In this document: positions 1 through 14,500 of the stretch, piece by piece | How positions within the stretch are numbered: the stretch's first letter is position 1 | Layout: each line of letters starts with the position of its first letter | DNA from: Prunus persica | Lineage: Eukaryota > Streptophyta > Magnoliopsida > Rosales > Rosaceae | DNA length: 64,000 bases | Direction: 5' to 3' | Assembly (NCBI RefSeq): GCF_000346465.2 | Contig: NC_034016.1 | Location: forward strand, 8,154,611 to 8,218,610 | Translations under genes and position numbers: made by a program | The notes under the pieces: model-generated | What the model saw: only the letters and a program-made list of their open reading frames with translations | What the model was told of the DNA's origin: nothing | Database searches by the model: none

Positions 1-3000
1 CAATCGATATTGGATTGAGTTCAAAACTTGGGGAACACCATAATATTGTCGGAGGAGTCACTTGGCGAGTGAAATCCAACCTCTAGAACTACACAATACA
101 CCAACCAGTCCATTTCATAAAGAACTTCGTACGAACCTGAATTGTCCAATTTCGTGGACCAATCGATATGGGATTGAGTCCAAAACTTGGGGAACGTCAT
201 AATGTTGTGGGAGGAGTCATTATGTGAGTTTTGAGTGAAAACCAATGGCTCAAACTATGCAATCCACCAACCACTCCATTTCAGAACGAACTTCGTTCAA
301 ATCTAAATTGTGCAATTTCATGGACCAAACGATATCGGATTAAGCCCAAAATTTGGAGAAAAACATAATTCGGTGGGAGGAGTCATTTGGTGAGTTTTGA
401 GCGAAATCCAATGTCTCAAACTATGCAACACACCAACCACTCAATTTCATAACAAACTTCGTACGTGGACCAATCCATGTCGGATTGAGTTCCAAACTTG
501 GGGAACATCATAATGTTGTGGGATGAGTGATTTGTTGAGTTTTGAGTGAAATCCAATTACCAAAACTATGCAATACACCAACCACTCCATTTCAGAACGA
601 ACTTCGTACGAACATGAATTCTCTAATTTCATGGACTAATCGATATAGGATTGAGTCCAAAACTTGGGTAACATCATAATATGGTAGGAGGAGTCATTTG
701 GTGGGTTTTGCTTGAAATCTGATCTCTGGAACTATGCAATACACCAACTACTTCATTTAATAATGAAATTCGTACGAACCTGAATTGTCCAATTTCATGG
801 ACCAATCGATATCAGATTGGGTCAAAAACTTAGGGATGTCATAATGTTGTGGGAGGAGTCATTTTGTGAGTTTTCAGTGAAATCCAATGGCAAAAACCAT
901 GGAATACAAAAACCACTCCATTTCAGAATGAACATCGTACGAACCTGAATTGTCTGATTCGTGGACCCATCGATATAAGATTGAGTCCAAAAGTTGGAGA
1001 ACAACATAATATGGGGGCAGGAGTCATTTGGTGAGTTTTGAGAGAAATCCAATCTCTAGAACCATACAATACACCAACCACTCCATTTCAGAATGAACTT
1101 CGTACGAACCTGAATTGTCCAATTTCGTGGACCAATCGACATCGGATTGAGTTCATAACTTGGGGAACCTCATAATGTTGTGGGAGGAGTCATTTGGTGA
1201 GTTTTGAGTGAAATCCAATTGCCAAACCATGCAGTACACCAACGACTCCATTATAAAACGAACTTTGTACGAACTTGAATTATCCGATTTCATGGACTAA
1301 TCGATGTTGGCTTGAGTCCAAAACTTGGGGAACAACATAATATTGTGGGATGAGTCATTTGGTGGGTTTTGAGTGTAATCCAATCCCTTGAACCATACAA
1401 TACACCAACCACTCCATTTCAGAACGAACTTCGTACGAACCAAAATTGTCCGATTTCATGGACCAATCGATATCAGATTGAATTCAAAACCTGGGGAACA
1501 CCACAATATGGTGGGAGGAGTCATTTGGTGTGTTTTGAGTGAAATCCAATGGAAAAAACTATGCAATACACCAGCCACTCCATTTCAGAACAAAGTTCAC
1601 ACGAACCTGAATTGGCAGATTTCATGGACCAATCGATATCGGATTGAGTTCAAAATTTGGGGAACAACATAATATTGTGGGATGAGTCGTTTGGTGGGTT
1701 TTGAGTGTAATCCAATCTCTGGAACTATACAATACACCAACCACTCCATTTCAGAACGAACTTCGTACAAACCCGAATTGTCTAATTTCAAGGACCAATC
1801 GATATCGGATTGAGTCCAAAACTTGGGGAACATCATAATGTTGTAGGAGGAGTCATTTTGTGAGTTTTCAGTGAAAGACAATGGCTAAAACTTTGCAATA
1901 CACCAACCACTCCATTTCATAACGAACTTTGTACGAACCTGAATTGTCCAATTTCATGGACTAATCGATATAGGATTGAGTCCAAAATTTTGGGGAGCAT
2001 CGTAATATTGTGGGAGGAGTCATTTGGTGGGTTTTAAGTGAAATTCAATCTCTAGAACTATCCAGTACACCAACCATTCCATTTCCGAACGAACTTCGAA
2101 CGAACCTGAATTGTCCGATTTCATGGACCAATAGATATCAGATTGAGTCCAAAACTTGGTGAACATCATAATATTGTGGGATGAGTCATTTGGAGTGCTT
2201 TGAGTGAAATCCAATCCCAAGAACTATACAATACACCAACCACCCCATTTCAGAGCGAACCTCGTACGAACATGACTTATTCGATTTCGGATTGAGTCCA
2301 AAACTTGGGGAACATCATAATATTGTGGGAGGAGTCATTGGTGGGTTTTCAATGAAATCCAATGGCTAAAACGGTACAATACACCCATTATTCCATTTCA
2401 GAACACAGTTCGCACGAACCTGAGTTGGCTGATTTCATGGACCAATCGATATTTGATGGAGTCCAAAATTTGGGGAACATCATAATATTGTGGGAGGAGT
2501 CATTTGGTGGGTTTTGAGTGAAATCGAATCTCTGGAGCTATACAATACACGAACCACTCCAATTCAAATTGAACCTCATACGAACTTGAATTGTCCAATT
2601 TCATGGACCAATCGATATAGGATTGAGTCCAAAACTTGGGGAACATGATGATATTGTGGGTGGAGTCATTCGGTGGGTTTTGAGTGAAATCCAATCTCTA
2701 GAACTATACAATACCCCAACCACTCCATTTTTGAATAGCATCGTACAAACCTAAATTGTCCGATTTCATGGACCAATCGATATCGGATTGAGTCCAAAAC
2801 TTGGGGAACATCATAATATTGTGGGAGGAGTCATTTGGTGGATTTTCAATGAAATCCAATGGCTAAAACTATATAATACACCAACCATTATGCAAAATCA
2901 TAATGTTGTGGGAGGAGTCATTAGGTGAGTTTTGAGTGAAATGTAATTGCCAAAACTATGCAATACACCAACCACTCCATTTCAGAACGAACCTCGTTCG

Positions 3001-3672
3001 AACCTGAATTGTTCGATTTCATGGACCAATAGATATCGGATTGAGTCCAACACTTGGGGAACATCATAATATTGTGGGAGGAGTCATTTGGTAATTTTTG
3101 AGTGAAATCCAAAAGGCTAAAACTATGCAACACACCAACCACTCCATTTCAGAACGAACATCGTATGAACCTGAACTATCCAATTTCATGGACCAATTGA
3201 TATCGGATTGAGTTCAAAATTTGGGGAACATCATAATGTTGTGGGAGGAGTCATTTGGTGAGTTTTGAGGGAAATCCAAATGCCGAAACTATGCAATACA
3301 CCAACCACTCCATTTTCTAACCTTGTACGATCCTGAATTGTCCGATTTCATGGTCCAATCGTTTTAAGATTGAGTCCAATACTTGGGGAACATTATAATA
3401 TTGTGGGATGAGTCATTGGGGGGTTTTGAGTGAAATGCAAACTCTAGAACTATACAATACACCAACCACTCCATTTCAGAACGAGCTTCGTACAAACCTG
3501 AATTGTTCGATTTCGTGGACCAATCGATATCTAATTGAGTCCAAAACTTGGAGAACATCATAATATTGTTGGAGGATACATTTGGCCTGTTTTCAGTGAA
3601 ATCCAATCCCCAGAACTATACAATACACCAACCACACCATTTTAGAACGAACCTCGTACGAACCTGAAGGGT
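1..3672. repeat. 166-bp satellite array, block 1
   Basis: Head-to-tail monomers of about 166 bp, counted by the recurrence of landmarks such as ttcgtacgaa, ggaccaatcgatatcggat, tccaaaacttggggaac and gtgggaggagtcattt. All units run in the same direction. Divergence between neighbours is moderate (mostly substitutions and 1-3 bp indels). Some units are shortened, for example near 2262-2290, near 2880-2895 and near 3316-3330. A variant with cacagttcgcacgaacctga appears near 2401. The block ends abruptly inside a monomer, after acctgaa at about 3667, where LTR copy A begins. The many 60-100 codon ORFs are a by-product of the stop-poor monomer. Confidence 0.97.
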
Positions 3673-4778
3673 CAGACACACACATTCACTTCATCCATTA
3701 CTCTCATACACACATTCAGATTCACCACAAAGAGAGAAGGGAGCTTGGAGCTGTCCTGGGAACTTCCTTGCTGCCATCATCCAGTTCTTCTCCTCTCTTT
3801 ATCCTATCTATGTATTTCTTATTTTCAGTATTCATAGTTATGTCTAACTAATCCATTTAGTTAGGGCTTAGGATGAAGCCCTAGTCATGAATATTCAATG
3901 TTATGGATGATTTTATAGTTAATTGATTTCCTTGCTTTTATTATCAAGTTGTTAATCTCCAGTTTATTATGTGCTTGATGTATGTTTTCTTGGAGTAGCT
4001 AACTAGGATTTTATGCACCTAGCACAGGTTGGGAAGGGGTTTAGATTCACCAATTCTACTCTCCTTTCACAAGCAACACATGAATGGCCTAAGAATCATT
4101 CAAGGGGTTAATAACCATAGGCTGACTAGGACAGATACCATGTTCTAGGACTTGTGTGATTATCATATTCTCAAAGAGCTTAATGACTCTTGTATGCGTT
4201 ATTCTAAGTAGATACCATGCTTAGGTTGCATATTAGAGATCACGTGTTGTGTAGATACCATGCATAATCACATGCCTTAGGAGAATCATGCATCCTGCAC
4301 CTAGATACCATAGGCTTGTATGCGATAATCTATTGTTGATGAAGCTTGAGTCAATTTCTATGCCTTCATAACTTGGATAGGAAAACTAGTGGTGGATTCC
4401 AAGGCTCTAACAGCTCTCAATCATTGTTTCACAACTTGTTGATTGCTGCCAGTGTTTACTTTCGAGCACTTTCATTTCACTTTCTTCTTTTCATTTAAAC
4501 AACAAAACCCCCCATTTCGAGTGCGTCTGTGGTGCTAGGATTCTGTCCTTGACCTTGAGTAATTAGCAAGAGGCATTGTTCAATTCGACCTTGCCTTTAC
4601 CTAGTTAGTCAGTTTCCTTATTCCACGTTTTTCTATCATTCTAAGTAATTTAACTTGGAACCAAGTTATCATTCTGAGTAATTTTACATAAGCTATACTA
4701 TAAACGGTTTGTGCACTTGCGAGAATTAAAGTTGCTATTTTTAATAACTCATTTTAGTTGTTAAGAATAGGTTCAACA
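3673..4778 (+). mobile_element. Partial LTR, copy A (R-U5 portion only)
   Basis: This non-satellite block matches, in reverse orientation, the inner part of the complete solo LTR at 40597-42353 and of the LTR starting at 62967. Its right end (aggttcaaca) is the exact LTR terminus. Its left end (cagacacacacattc) corresponds to about position 41712 of copy B. That is roughly 35 bp downstream of copy B's TATA box, where transcription should start. The U3 part is absent. No matching 5-bp target duplication is visible: the left flank reads cctgaaggg and the right flank aggag. It contains the conserved stretch around gtgcacttgcgagaattaaag. No coding capacity is recognised. Confidence 0.8.
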
Positions 4779-7700
4779 AGGAGTCATTTGGTGAGTTTTG
4801 AGTGAAATCCAAAGGCTAAAACTATGCAATACACCAACCACTCCAGTTCATAACGAACTTCGTACGAACCTGAATTGTCCGATTTCAAGGACCAATCGAT
4901 ATTGGATTGAGTGCAAAACTTGGGGAACATCATAATATTGTGGGAGGAGTCATTCGGTGGCTTTTGAGTGAAATCCAACGGCAAAAACTATACAATACAC
5001 CAACCACTCCATTTCGGAACACAGTTCGCACGAACCTGAATTGGCCAATTTAATGGACCAATCAATATCGGATTGAGTACAAAACTTGGGGAACATCACA
5101 ATATTGTGGGAGGAGTCATTTGGTGGGTTTTGAGTGAAATCCAATCTCTAGAATTATACAATACACCAACCACTCCATTTCAGAACGAACTTCGTACGAA
5201 CCTGAATTGTCCTATTACATGGACCAATCGATATTGGATTGAGTCCAGAACTTGGGGAACATCATAATAATGTGGGAGGAGTCAATTAGTGGGTTGAGAG
5301 AAATCCAATTGCCAAAACTATGCAATACACCAACTACTCCATTTCACAATGAACTTCGTTCGATGCTGAATTATCCAATTTAATGGACCAATTGATATCG
5401 GATTGATTCCAAAACTTGGGGAATATCATAATATGGGGGGAGGAGTCAATTGGTGGGTTTTGAGTGAAATCCAATATCTTGAACTATGCAGTACACCAAC
5501 CACTCCATTTCACAACTAACTTCGTACGAACTAAATTGTCCGATTTCAAGGGCCAATCGATATCGGATTGAGTCCAAAACTTTGGGAACATCAAAATATT
5601 GTGGGAGGAGTCATTTGGTGGGGTTTGAATGAAATCCAATCTCCAGAACTATACAATACACCAACCACTCCAATAGAGAACGAACTTCGTACGAACATGA
5701 ATAATCCAATTTCTTGGAACAATAGATATTGGATTGAGTCCAAAACTTGGGGAACTTCACAATGTTGTGGGAGGATTCATATGGTGAGTTTTGAGTGACA
5801 TCCAACTGCTAAAACTATGCAATACCGCAACCACTCCATTTCAGAATGAACTTCGTGCGAACCTGAATTGTCCGATTTCATGGACCAATTGATATCGGAT
5901 TGAGTCCAAAACCTGGGGAACATCATCATATTGTGGAAGGAGTTATTTGGCAGGTTTTGGGTGAAATCCAATCTCTAGAACTATACAATACACCAACCAC
6001 TCCATTTCAAAACGAACTTCGTACAAACCTAAATTGTCCGATTTCATGGACCAATCGATATCGGATTGATTCCAAAACTTGGGGAACATTATAATATGGT
6101 GGGAGGAGGGATTTAGTGGGTTTTGAGGGAAATACAGTCTCTAGAACTATGCAATACACCAACCACTCCATTTCATAACGAACTTCGTACGAACCTGAAT
6201 TGTCCAATTTCATGGACCAATCGATACCGGATTGAGTCCAAAACTTGGGGAACATCATAATATTGTGGGAGGAGTCATTTGGTGGGTTTTGAGTGAAATC
6301 CAATCTCTAGAACTATACAATACACCGACCGGTCCATTTCAGAACAAACTTCGTACTAACCTGAAAGTCCGATTTCCGGGACTAATCAATACCGAATTGA
6401 GTCCAAAGTTTGGGGAACATCATAATATTGTGGGAGGAGTCTTTTGGTGGGTTTTGAGTGCAATCCAAACTCTAGAACTATACAATACATTGACCACAAA
6501 ATTTCAGAACGAACTTCGTACGAACCTGAATTGTCCGATTTCATGGACCAACCGATGTCGAATTGAGTCCAAAACTTGGGGAACATGGTAATGTTGTGGG
6601 AGGAGTCATTTGGTGAGTTTGGAGTGAAATCCAATTGACAAAACTATACAATACACCAACCACTAAATTTCATAACGAACCTCGTACGAACCTGAATTGT
6701 CCGATTTCATGGACCAATCGATATCAGATTGAGTCCAAAAGTTGGAGAACATCATACTATTGTGGGAAGAGTCATTCGGTGGGTTTTCAGTGAATTCCAA
6801 TCTCTAGAACTATACAATACACCAACCACTCCATTTCAAAACGAACTTCGTTCGAACCTGAATTGTTCGATTTCATGGACCAATCGATGCCGGATTGGGT
6901 CCAAAATTTGGGGAACATCATAATATTGTGGGAGGAGTCATTTGGTGGGTTTCATGCGAAATCCAATCTCTAGAACTTTGCAATACATCAACTACTACAT
7001 TTCAGAACGAACTTCGTACGAACCTGAATTTTCCAATTTCATGCACCAATCGATATCGGATTGATTCCAAAACTTGGGGAACATCATAATATTGTGGGAG
7101 GAGTCATTTGGTGGGGTTAGAGTGAAATCCAATCTCTAGAACTATACAATACACCAACCACTCCAATAGAGAACAAACTTCGTACGAACAGAAATAGTGC
7201 AATTTCTTGGACCAATCAATATCTGATTGAGCCCAATACTTGGGGAACATCATAATATGGTAGGAGGAGTCATATGGTGAGTTTTGAGCGAAATCCCATT
7301 GCTAAAACTATCCACTACACCAACCACTCCATTTCAAAAAGAACTTCGTACGAACATGAATAGTCCAATTTATTGGACCAATCGATATCGGATTGAGTCC
7401 AAAACTTGGGGAACATCATATTATTGTGGGAGGAGTCATTTGAGTCCAAAACTTGGGGAACAACATAATATGATGGGATGAGTCATTTGGTGGGTTTTGA
7501 GTGAAATCCATCACTAGTGTTATGGAATACACCAACCACTCTATTTCTCAACGAACTTCGTTTGCACCTGAATTATCCAATTTCATGGACTTATTGACAT
7601 CGGAATGATTCCACAACTTGGGGAACAACATAATATGGTGGGAGGATTCAATTGGAGGGTTTTGAGTGAAATCGAATCTATCGAACTATGCAACACATCA

Positions 7701-9581
7701 ACCACTCCATTTCAGAACGAACTGCGTACGAACATTAATTGTCGAATTTCGTGGACCAACCAATATCTGATTGAGCCCAATACTTGGGGAACATCATAAT
7801 ATGGTAGGAGGAGTCATATGGTGAGTTTTGAGCGAAATCCCATTGCTAAAACTATCCACTACACCAACCACTCCATTTCAGAAAGAACTTCGTACGAACC
7901 TGAATTATCCGATTTCATGGACTAATCGATATCGGATTGAGTCCAAAACTTGGGGAACATCATATTATTGTGGGAGGAGTCATTTGAGTCCAAAACTTGG
8001 GGAATAACATAATATGATGGGATGAGTCATTTGGTGGGTTTTGAGTGAAATCCATCACTAGTGTTATGGAATACACCAACCACTCTATTTCTCAACGAAC
8101 TTCGTTTTCACCTGAATTATCCAATTTCATGGACTTCTTGACATCGGAATGATTCCACAACTTGGGGAACAACATAACATGGTGGGAGGATTCAATTGGA
8201 GGGTTTTGAGTGAAATCGAATCTATCGAACTATGCAATACATCAACCACTCCATTTCAGAACGAACTGCGTACGAACATTAATTGTCGAATTTCGTGGAC
8301 CAACCAATATCTGATTGAGCCCAAAACTTGGGGAACATCATAATATGGTGGGAGGAGTCATATGGTGAGTTTTGAGTGAAATCCAAATGCTAAAACTATG
8401 CAATACACCAACCACTTCATTTCACAACTAACTTCGTACGAACCTAAATTGTCTGATTTCATGGACCAATCGATATCGGATTGAATCCAAAACTTGGGAA
8501 ACATCATAATATTGTGGGAGGAGTCATTTGGTGGGTTTTGAGTGAAATCCAATCTCTAGAACTACACAATACACCAACCACTCCATTTCATAACGAACTT
8601 CGTACGAACCTGAATTGTCCGATTTCATGGACCAATCGATATCGGATTGGGTCCAAAACTTGGGGAACATGATAGTGTTGTGGGAGGGGTCATTTAGTGA
8701 GTTTTGAGTGAAATCCAATTGCCAAAACTATACAATACCCCAACCACTAAATTTCAGAATGAACCTCGTACGAACCTGAATTGTCCGATTTCATGGACCA
8801 ATCGATATCGGATAGAGTCCAAAACTTGGGGAACATCATAATATTATGGGAGGAGTCATTTGGTGGGTTTTGAGGGAAATCCAATCTCTAGAACTATACA
8901 ATACACCAACCACTCCATTTCAAAACGAACTTCGTACGAACCTAAATTGTCTGGTTACATGGACCAATCGATATTGGATTGAGTCCAGAACTTGGGGAAC
9001 ATCATAATATTGTGGGAGGAGTGAATTGGTGTGTGTTGAGAGAAATCCAATTGCCAAAACTATGCAATACACCAACTACTCCATTTGAGTGAAATCCAAT
9101 GTCTGGAACTATACAATACACAAACCACTAAATTTCAAAACGAACTTCGTACAAACCTAAATTGTCAGATTTCATGGACCAATCGATATCGGATTGAGTC
9201 CAAAACATGCAGAACACCATAATATCGTAGGAGGAGTCATTTGGTGGGTTTTGAGTGAAATGCAATCTCTAGAACTATACAATACATCAACCACTCAATT
9301 TCAGAACGAACTTCGTACAAACCTGAATTGTCTGTTTTCATGAACCAATCGATGTCGGATTGATTCCAAAACTTGGGGAACATCATAATATTGTGGGAGG
9401 AGTCATTTGGGGGGTTTTGAGTGAAATCCAATCTCTAGAACTATACAATATACCAACCAGTCCACTTCTGAACGCACTTCGTACGAACCTGAATTGTCGG
9501 ATTTCATGGACCAATCGATATTGGATTGAGTCCAAAACTTGGGGAACATCATCATATTGTGGGAGGAGTCATTCGGTGGGT
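4779..9581. repeat. 166-bp satellite array, block 2
   Basis: The satellite resumes in a different phase after LTR copy A (at aggagtcatttgg). The interval from about 4963 to 9085 is duplicated on the other side of CACTA-1 (see 20612-23820). A 544-bp unit (three monomers plus a 46-bp remainder) is tandemly repeated at about 7221-8308. That unit holds a re-joined monomer in which gtcattt is followed directly by gagtccaaaacttgg. The last bases, ggt at 9579-9581, form one side of the CACTA-1 target duplication. Confidence 0.96.
7221..8308. repeat. Tandem 544-bp higher-order unit within the satellite
   Basis: The variant stretch atctgattgagcccaatac with ggtaggaggagtcatatgg occurs at about 7221 and again at about 7764. 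Its next counterpart is near 8309, so the spacing is close to 544 bp. The intervening text is nearly identical, including the unusual junction gtcatttgagtccaaaac, the tatggaataca variant and the gattccacaacttgg variant. 544 is not a multiple of 166, so the unit records an out-of-register recombination that was then duplicated. The paralogous region right of CACTA-1 holds only one copy. Confidence 0.85.
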
Positions 9582-10174
9582 ACTACCAAAAAAAAAGGGT
9601 CATTACCGACCAACATTTTCCGGGGGCCCTGAAATTCCCTCGGTAATAGTGTTTTTTCCGACCAAAAAATGTTGTCCATTGGAAATATGTCACGAGCCTG
9701 AAATTTATTTCCGACAAAGTAAATACCCTCGAAAAAAGTCTCCATTGTCGTCGGAAATGTAATTTATTTGACGGGAAGACTTGGCGCCAACTTTATTAAC
9801 AACCAAAAGTACTCTTGACGGAAATAGGATGATTATTTCCGAGGGCGTTCTCATTCCGTCGGAACTGATTGACTATTTCCGAGGGGCTTCTTATTCCATC
9901 GGAATTGCTTGAATATTTCCGAGGGCTTCTCATTTCATCTGAATTGTTTGACTATTTTCGAGGAGAAATATGTCTTCTAGGTAAAACGTTGGAATGTCAA
10001 TTTCCCATTAGAATAAGTAAAAAAAAAATTGATTGATAATAACCAATCACACTCCAAAATAAATAACTAAAAATAGTCAATCCAAAAAAAAAATAGATGA
10101 TTACAAAAAAAAATAGACAATCACAATTACTTGACAACTCATCCCATAGTTGTAAGTTGAATCACATCCCTTCT
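9582..10174. repeat. CACTA-1 left subterminal repeat region
   Basis: No gene here. The first 400 bp are packed with copies of ttccgac, ccctcggtaa, tcggaaat and tatttccgagggc. Three near-identical units of about 48-50 bp (tatttccgagggc, then attcc(g/a)tcggaa, then ttgactatttccgagg) are in tandem at about 9832-9960. Such arrays are the known binding sites of the small En/Spm protein TNPA; that role is inferred here from position and motif density. From 9990 the sequence is A-rich and leads into the 3' end of the transposase pseudogene. Confidence 0.75.
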
Positions 10175-13100
10175 TCAATCAATTTCATTGTCTTCAACAT
10201 CATTTTGGATGGCATGCATGCTTTGACTTTGAGTCTCTGCTTCTTGGTATGGCTCAATCTCATCATTAGTCATCTCATAAGCATTTCTTGGATTTGTTTC
10301 CACTACAAAACTCCAAATTTTATTTTTAACCCCCTTCACATAAAAAACTTGGGTTGCTTGACTTGCTAGTACGAATGGCTCTTGAGTATTTAGCTTGCGT
10401 GTTGTATTAACAATGATTATTCCATAACGATCTATCTTGTAACCTGTTCCTTTTCGTGCTGTGTCATACCAATCACAATTGAACAATACAACTCTATTTC
10501 CTTCTGTGTAACGAAGCTCAACAATATCTACTAAGGTTCCATACCAAGGCACATCGTCAATCTGATTCTCCCCCTTAACCATAACTCCACTATTTTGTGT
10601 TTTTTTATTCTCATCACGCTGCAATGTATGAAATCTAAAACCACTAATATAATAACCAGGATAATAAGTTACTCGCCTTTCAGGACCTCGAGCCTAAGAA
10701 AGCATTTGCTTACTAACTTCACCATCGTTGTATAGTTCTGTGACCTGCATAGAAAGGAAAAAATGTTTTTAAATAAACATCTATGACAGTCAATAATTTT
10801 TCCAATACAATATTATCCATACCCTTTTAGAAATCCAGTTTGAAAATTGAAGCCTATGTGACTCCTCCACATTATCAACAGTAGACTGGATTAGAATGTT
10901 CTTATGTTCTCTGCATACATAACAAATGATTATATTCAAATTAATACAGTGACATATTAGATCTAAATAAATAGTAACATATATTAAATACACAAAGAAT
11001 TTATAGTGTTGAAGAATTCTTACTGGACAAATGGCAAAGCTTCATCACAATTTTGCAGGACATAATGAGTGGCAGCCTTATGAAGTTCGATGCTCATCTC
11101 TCTAAGTACACCTTTCCCAAAAGCTCGACCAGGTGTTGAGAAAATAAAAACGGAGATGTATCATATGACGGTTGACCTCCATCGTCGTTTCTATCCCTTT
11201 TATTAAACTTAGTTTCAACTCGATGCAAATAGCGAGAGCAAAATATTAAACACTCGTCTCCCAAGACACCTTCGGCAATAGACCCTTCTGGATGAGCCTT
11301 ATTACGAACATAAGTCTTTAGTTTATGCAAATACCTAATTGAGTCATAAATACCGAAATTAGAGAATCATACATCAGCAGTTAAACAAATCGTGAATAAA
11401 ATTAATATATAAACATTGAGATTACCTTTCCACCGGATACATCCACCTGAATTGTACTGGACCGGCCACCTTTGCCTCCCATGCCAAGTGGCAAGTTAGG
11501 TGAATCATGATGTCAAAAAAGGCAGGAGGGAATATTTTTTCCAACTTACATAGAGTTAGCACAATTTGATTGTCAAGAAGATTCAAGTCATTTTCTCTTA
11601 AAACTTTAGCACACAATTCCTTGAAAAAGTACGATAATTCAATTAAAGGCTCACTTACATCTTTGGGCAATAAATCTCGCGCCACAAACGGAAGTAATCT
11701 CTCTAAGAACACATGACTATCGTGAGTTTTCATACCAGAAATATTACGTTCTGAAGCATTCACACATCGAGATAAATTTCCAGAATACCCATCTGGAACT
11801 TTCAACTCCATTAACCATTGACATAAAGCTTTGTTATCATCATTTGACAATGTATAATCGCCTGGGATAAAATTGAGCTTACCATTATCTCTTTCTTCTA
11901 GATGATACCTCTGTCTTATACCCATTTCTTGAAGATCAAGACGAGCATTTAAAGAATCTTTTGTTTTACCATCAATGCTCATCATTGTGCCAATCACATT
12001 CTCAAATACATTTTTCTGAATATGCATGACATCTAAATTGTGACGCACCAAAAGTGTTTTCCAGTAAGGCAATTGGAAAAATATCGAATGTTTTTTCCAA
12101 TTATGATCTTTTCCAAACCCAAATATTGTATGCTTTTTCCCATCCTTGCCATGTGTTATTTCTCTTAATTCACTAAGTTCATTTATCACATCATCACCAG
12201 ATGGTCTCTTAGGTGCAAGTCTTCTTTCCCTTGTATTATCGAATTGGCTTCCTTGATTATGCCATACATGGTCAGACAGTAAAAATCTTCTATGACCCAA
12301 ATAACATGTCTTAGACCCATGAGATAACCGACGATGTGAAGTATTAGATGCACAATAAGGGCATGCCAATTTGCCAAACGTACTCCAACCTGACATGTAT
12401 GCATATGCTGGATAATCATTGATAGTCCAAAGAAGTGCAGCTCTCATCTGAAAATTCTGTTTCACATATATATCATACGTTTCAACACCAATTTCCCACA
12501 ATGTTCGCAATTCATCTATCAATGGTCTCATGTATACATTGATGTCATGGCATGGACCCTTGGGCCCAGGAATAAGTAAAGTCATGAAAACATAAGGCTC
12601 CTTCATGCACATCCACGGAGGAAGATTATATGGATATATGAGAACCGGCCAAATACTATAGTGCAAATTCATGTTCCCAAAAGGGTTAAATCCATCTGTT
12701 GCCAAACCAAGTCTTACATTTCGAGGTTCCATACCAAATGACTCATGAATTTGATTAAACGATTTCCAAGCCTCATAATCTGCCGGATGCCTCAACACTC
12801 CATCTTTTACACGATCCTTAAAATGTCACCTCATATCTACAGCTGTCTTGGATGACATGAATAATCTTTGTAAGTCTTGGTGTGAGTGGAAAATATCTAA
12901 GCACCTTCCATGGAACCCTTTTACCTTTCTTTTTGCTACCCTTTCCTTGTCTCTTCCATCTCAAAAGCTTACATGTAGGACACTGCGTTCTATTTGCATG
13001 CTCCTTATAATAAATGATGCAATCATTATTGCATGCATCTATTTTATCATAATGAAGACCTAAATCTGAAATAATTTTCTTTGCACCGTTGGTGGTTGTA

Positions 13101-13648
13101 GGTAACTTATCAGAAAAAGGAAATGCATTTTTCAACAATGTTAGCAACATACCAAATGCTTTATTGCTCATAGTACCGATACCCTTGATATGCATCAGGT
13201 TCACAACAAAAGACAAATTAAAATACGACTCACAACCTACGTACAATAGTTGTTCTGCCTCTTCTAACAATTTGTAAAACTTGTGCGCATCTCCATTTGG
13301 ATCTTGTGGATAACCTTCTTCTATTAAACCATGCATATCATCGTCTTGCTCCATACTGGCCACATCATGTCCATCATTTTCACTGTCACTTTCATCACTA
13401 TCCTCATCCTCACCCTCACCGTGCAAATACCATGTAGTATAAGTTAGTTTAATTCCGTTATAAAGAAGATGCTTGTGTGCCTCATACCTCAGATGTCTAT
13501 ATCTATTACTGCATTTAGAGCAAGGACAAAAGATCTTAGAATCATCCGGCTTAACATGGTTGTATGCATAATTGAGAAAACTTTCAACTCCTGCAAAATA
13601 ATCTTCTGACGACCTTCCAGATTGCATCCAAGATTTATCAATAGGCAT
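10175..13648 (-). pseudogene. TNPD/TNP2-type CACTA transposase, inactivated
   Basis: Begins MPIDKSWMQSGRSSEDY. The family order is preserved: Transpos_assoc domain (CPCSKC motif), TNP2 catalytic region (RYFPLTPRL, ATDGFNPFG, YNLPPWMCMKEP, ACPYC, LDVMHIQKN), DUF4218 (FFDIMIHLTCHL, FRWMYPVER) and DUF4216 (LFNCDWYDT, EPFVLASQATQVFYV). My exons on the minus strand: 13648-11426, 11334-11024, 10910-10823, 10744-10175. All junctions have GT/AG and matching phase. Lesions: a 1-nt frame change at about 12862 in a conserved stretch (TKI, then FMSSKTAVDM); TGA at 12826-12828 where the family has Trp; a frame change at about 11113 (LLGK, then GVLREM); TAG at 10694-10696 before ARGPERR. The original role was cutting and joining element ends. 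Confidence 0.92.

Positions 13649-14500
<852 letters not shown>

Noticed and set aside
1..9581. Regular repeat-spacer appearance suggesting a CRISPR-like array
   Set aside because: The whole 166-bp unit is conserved, with no unique spacers, and the genome is eukaryotic.
12848..13277. Plus-strand ORFs opposite the CACTA-1 transposase
   Set aside because: They are antisense shadows of the conserved minus-strand transposase exon.
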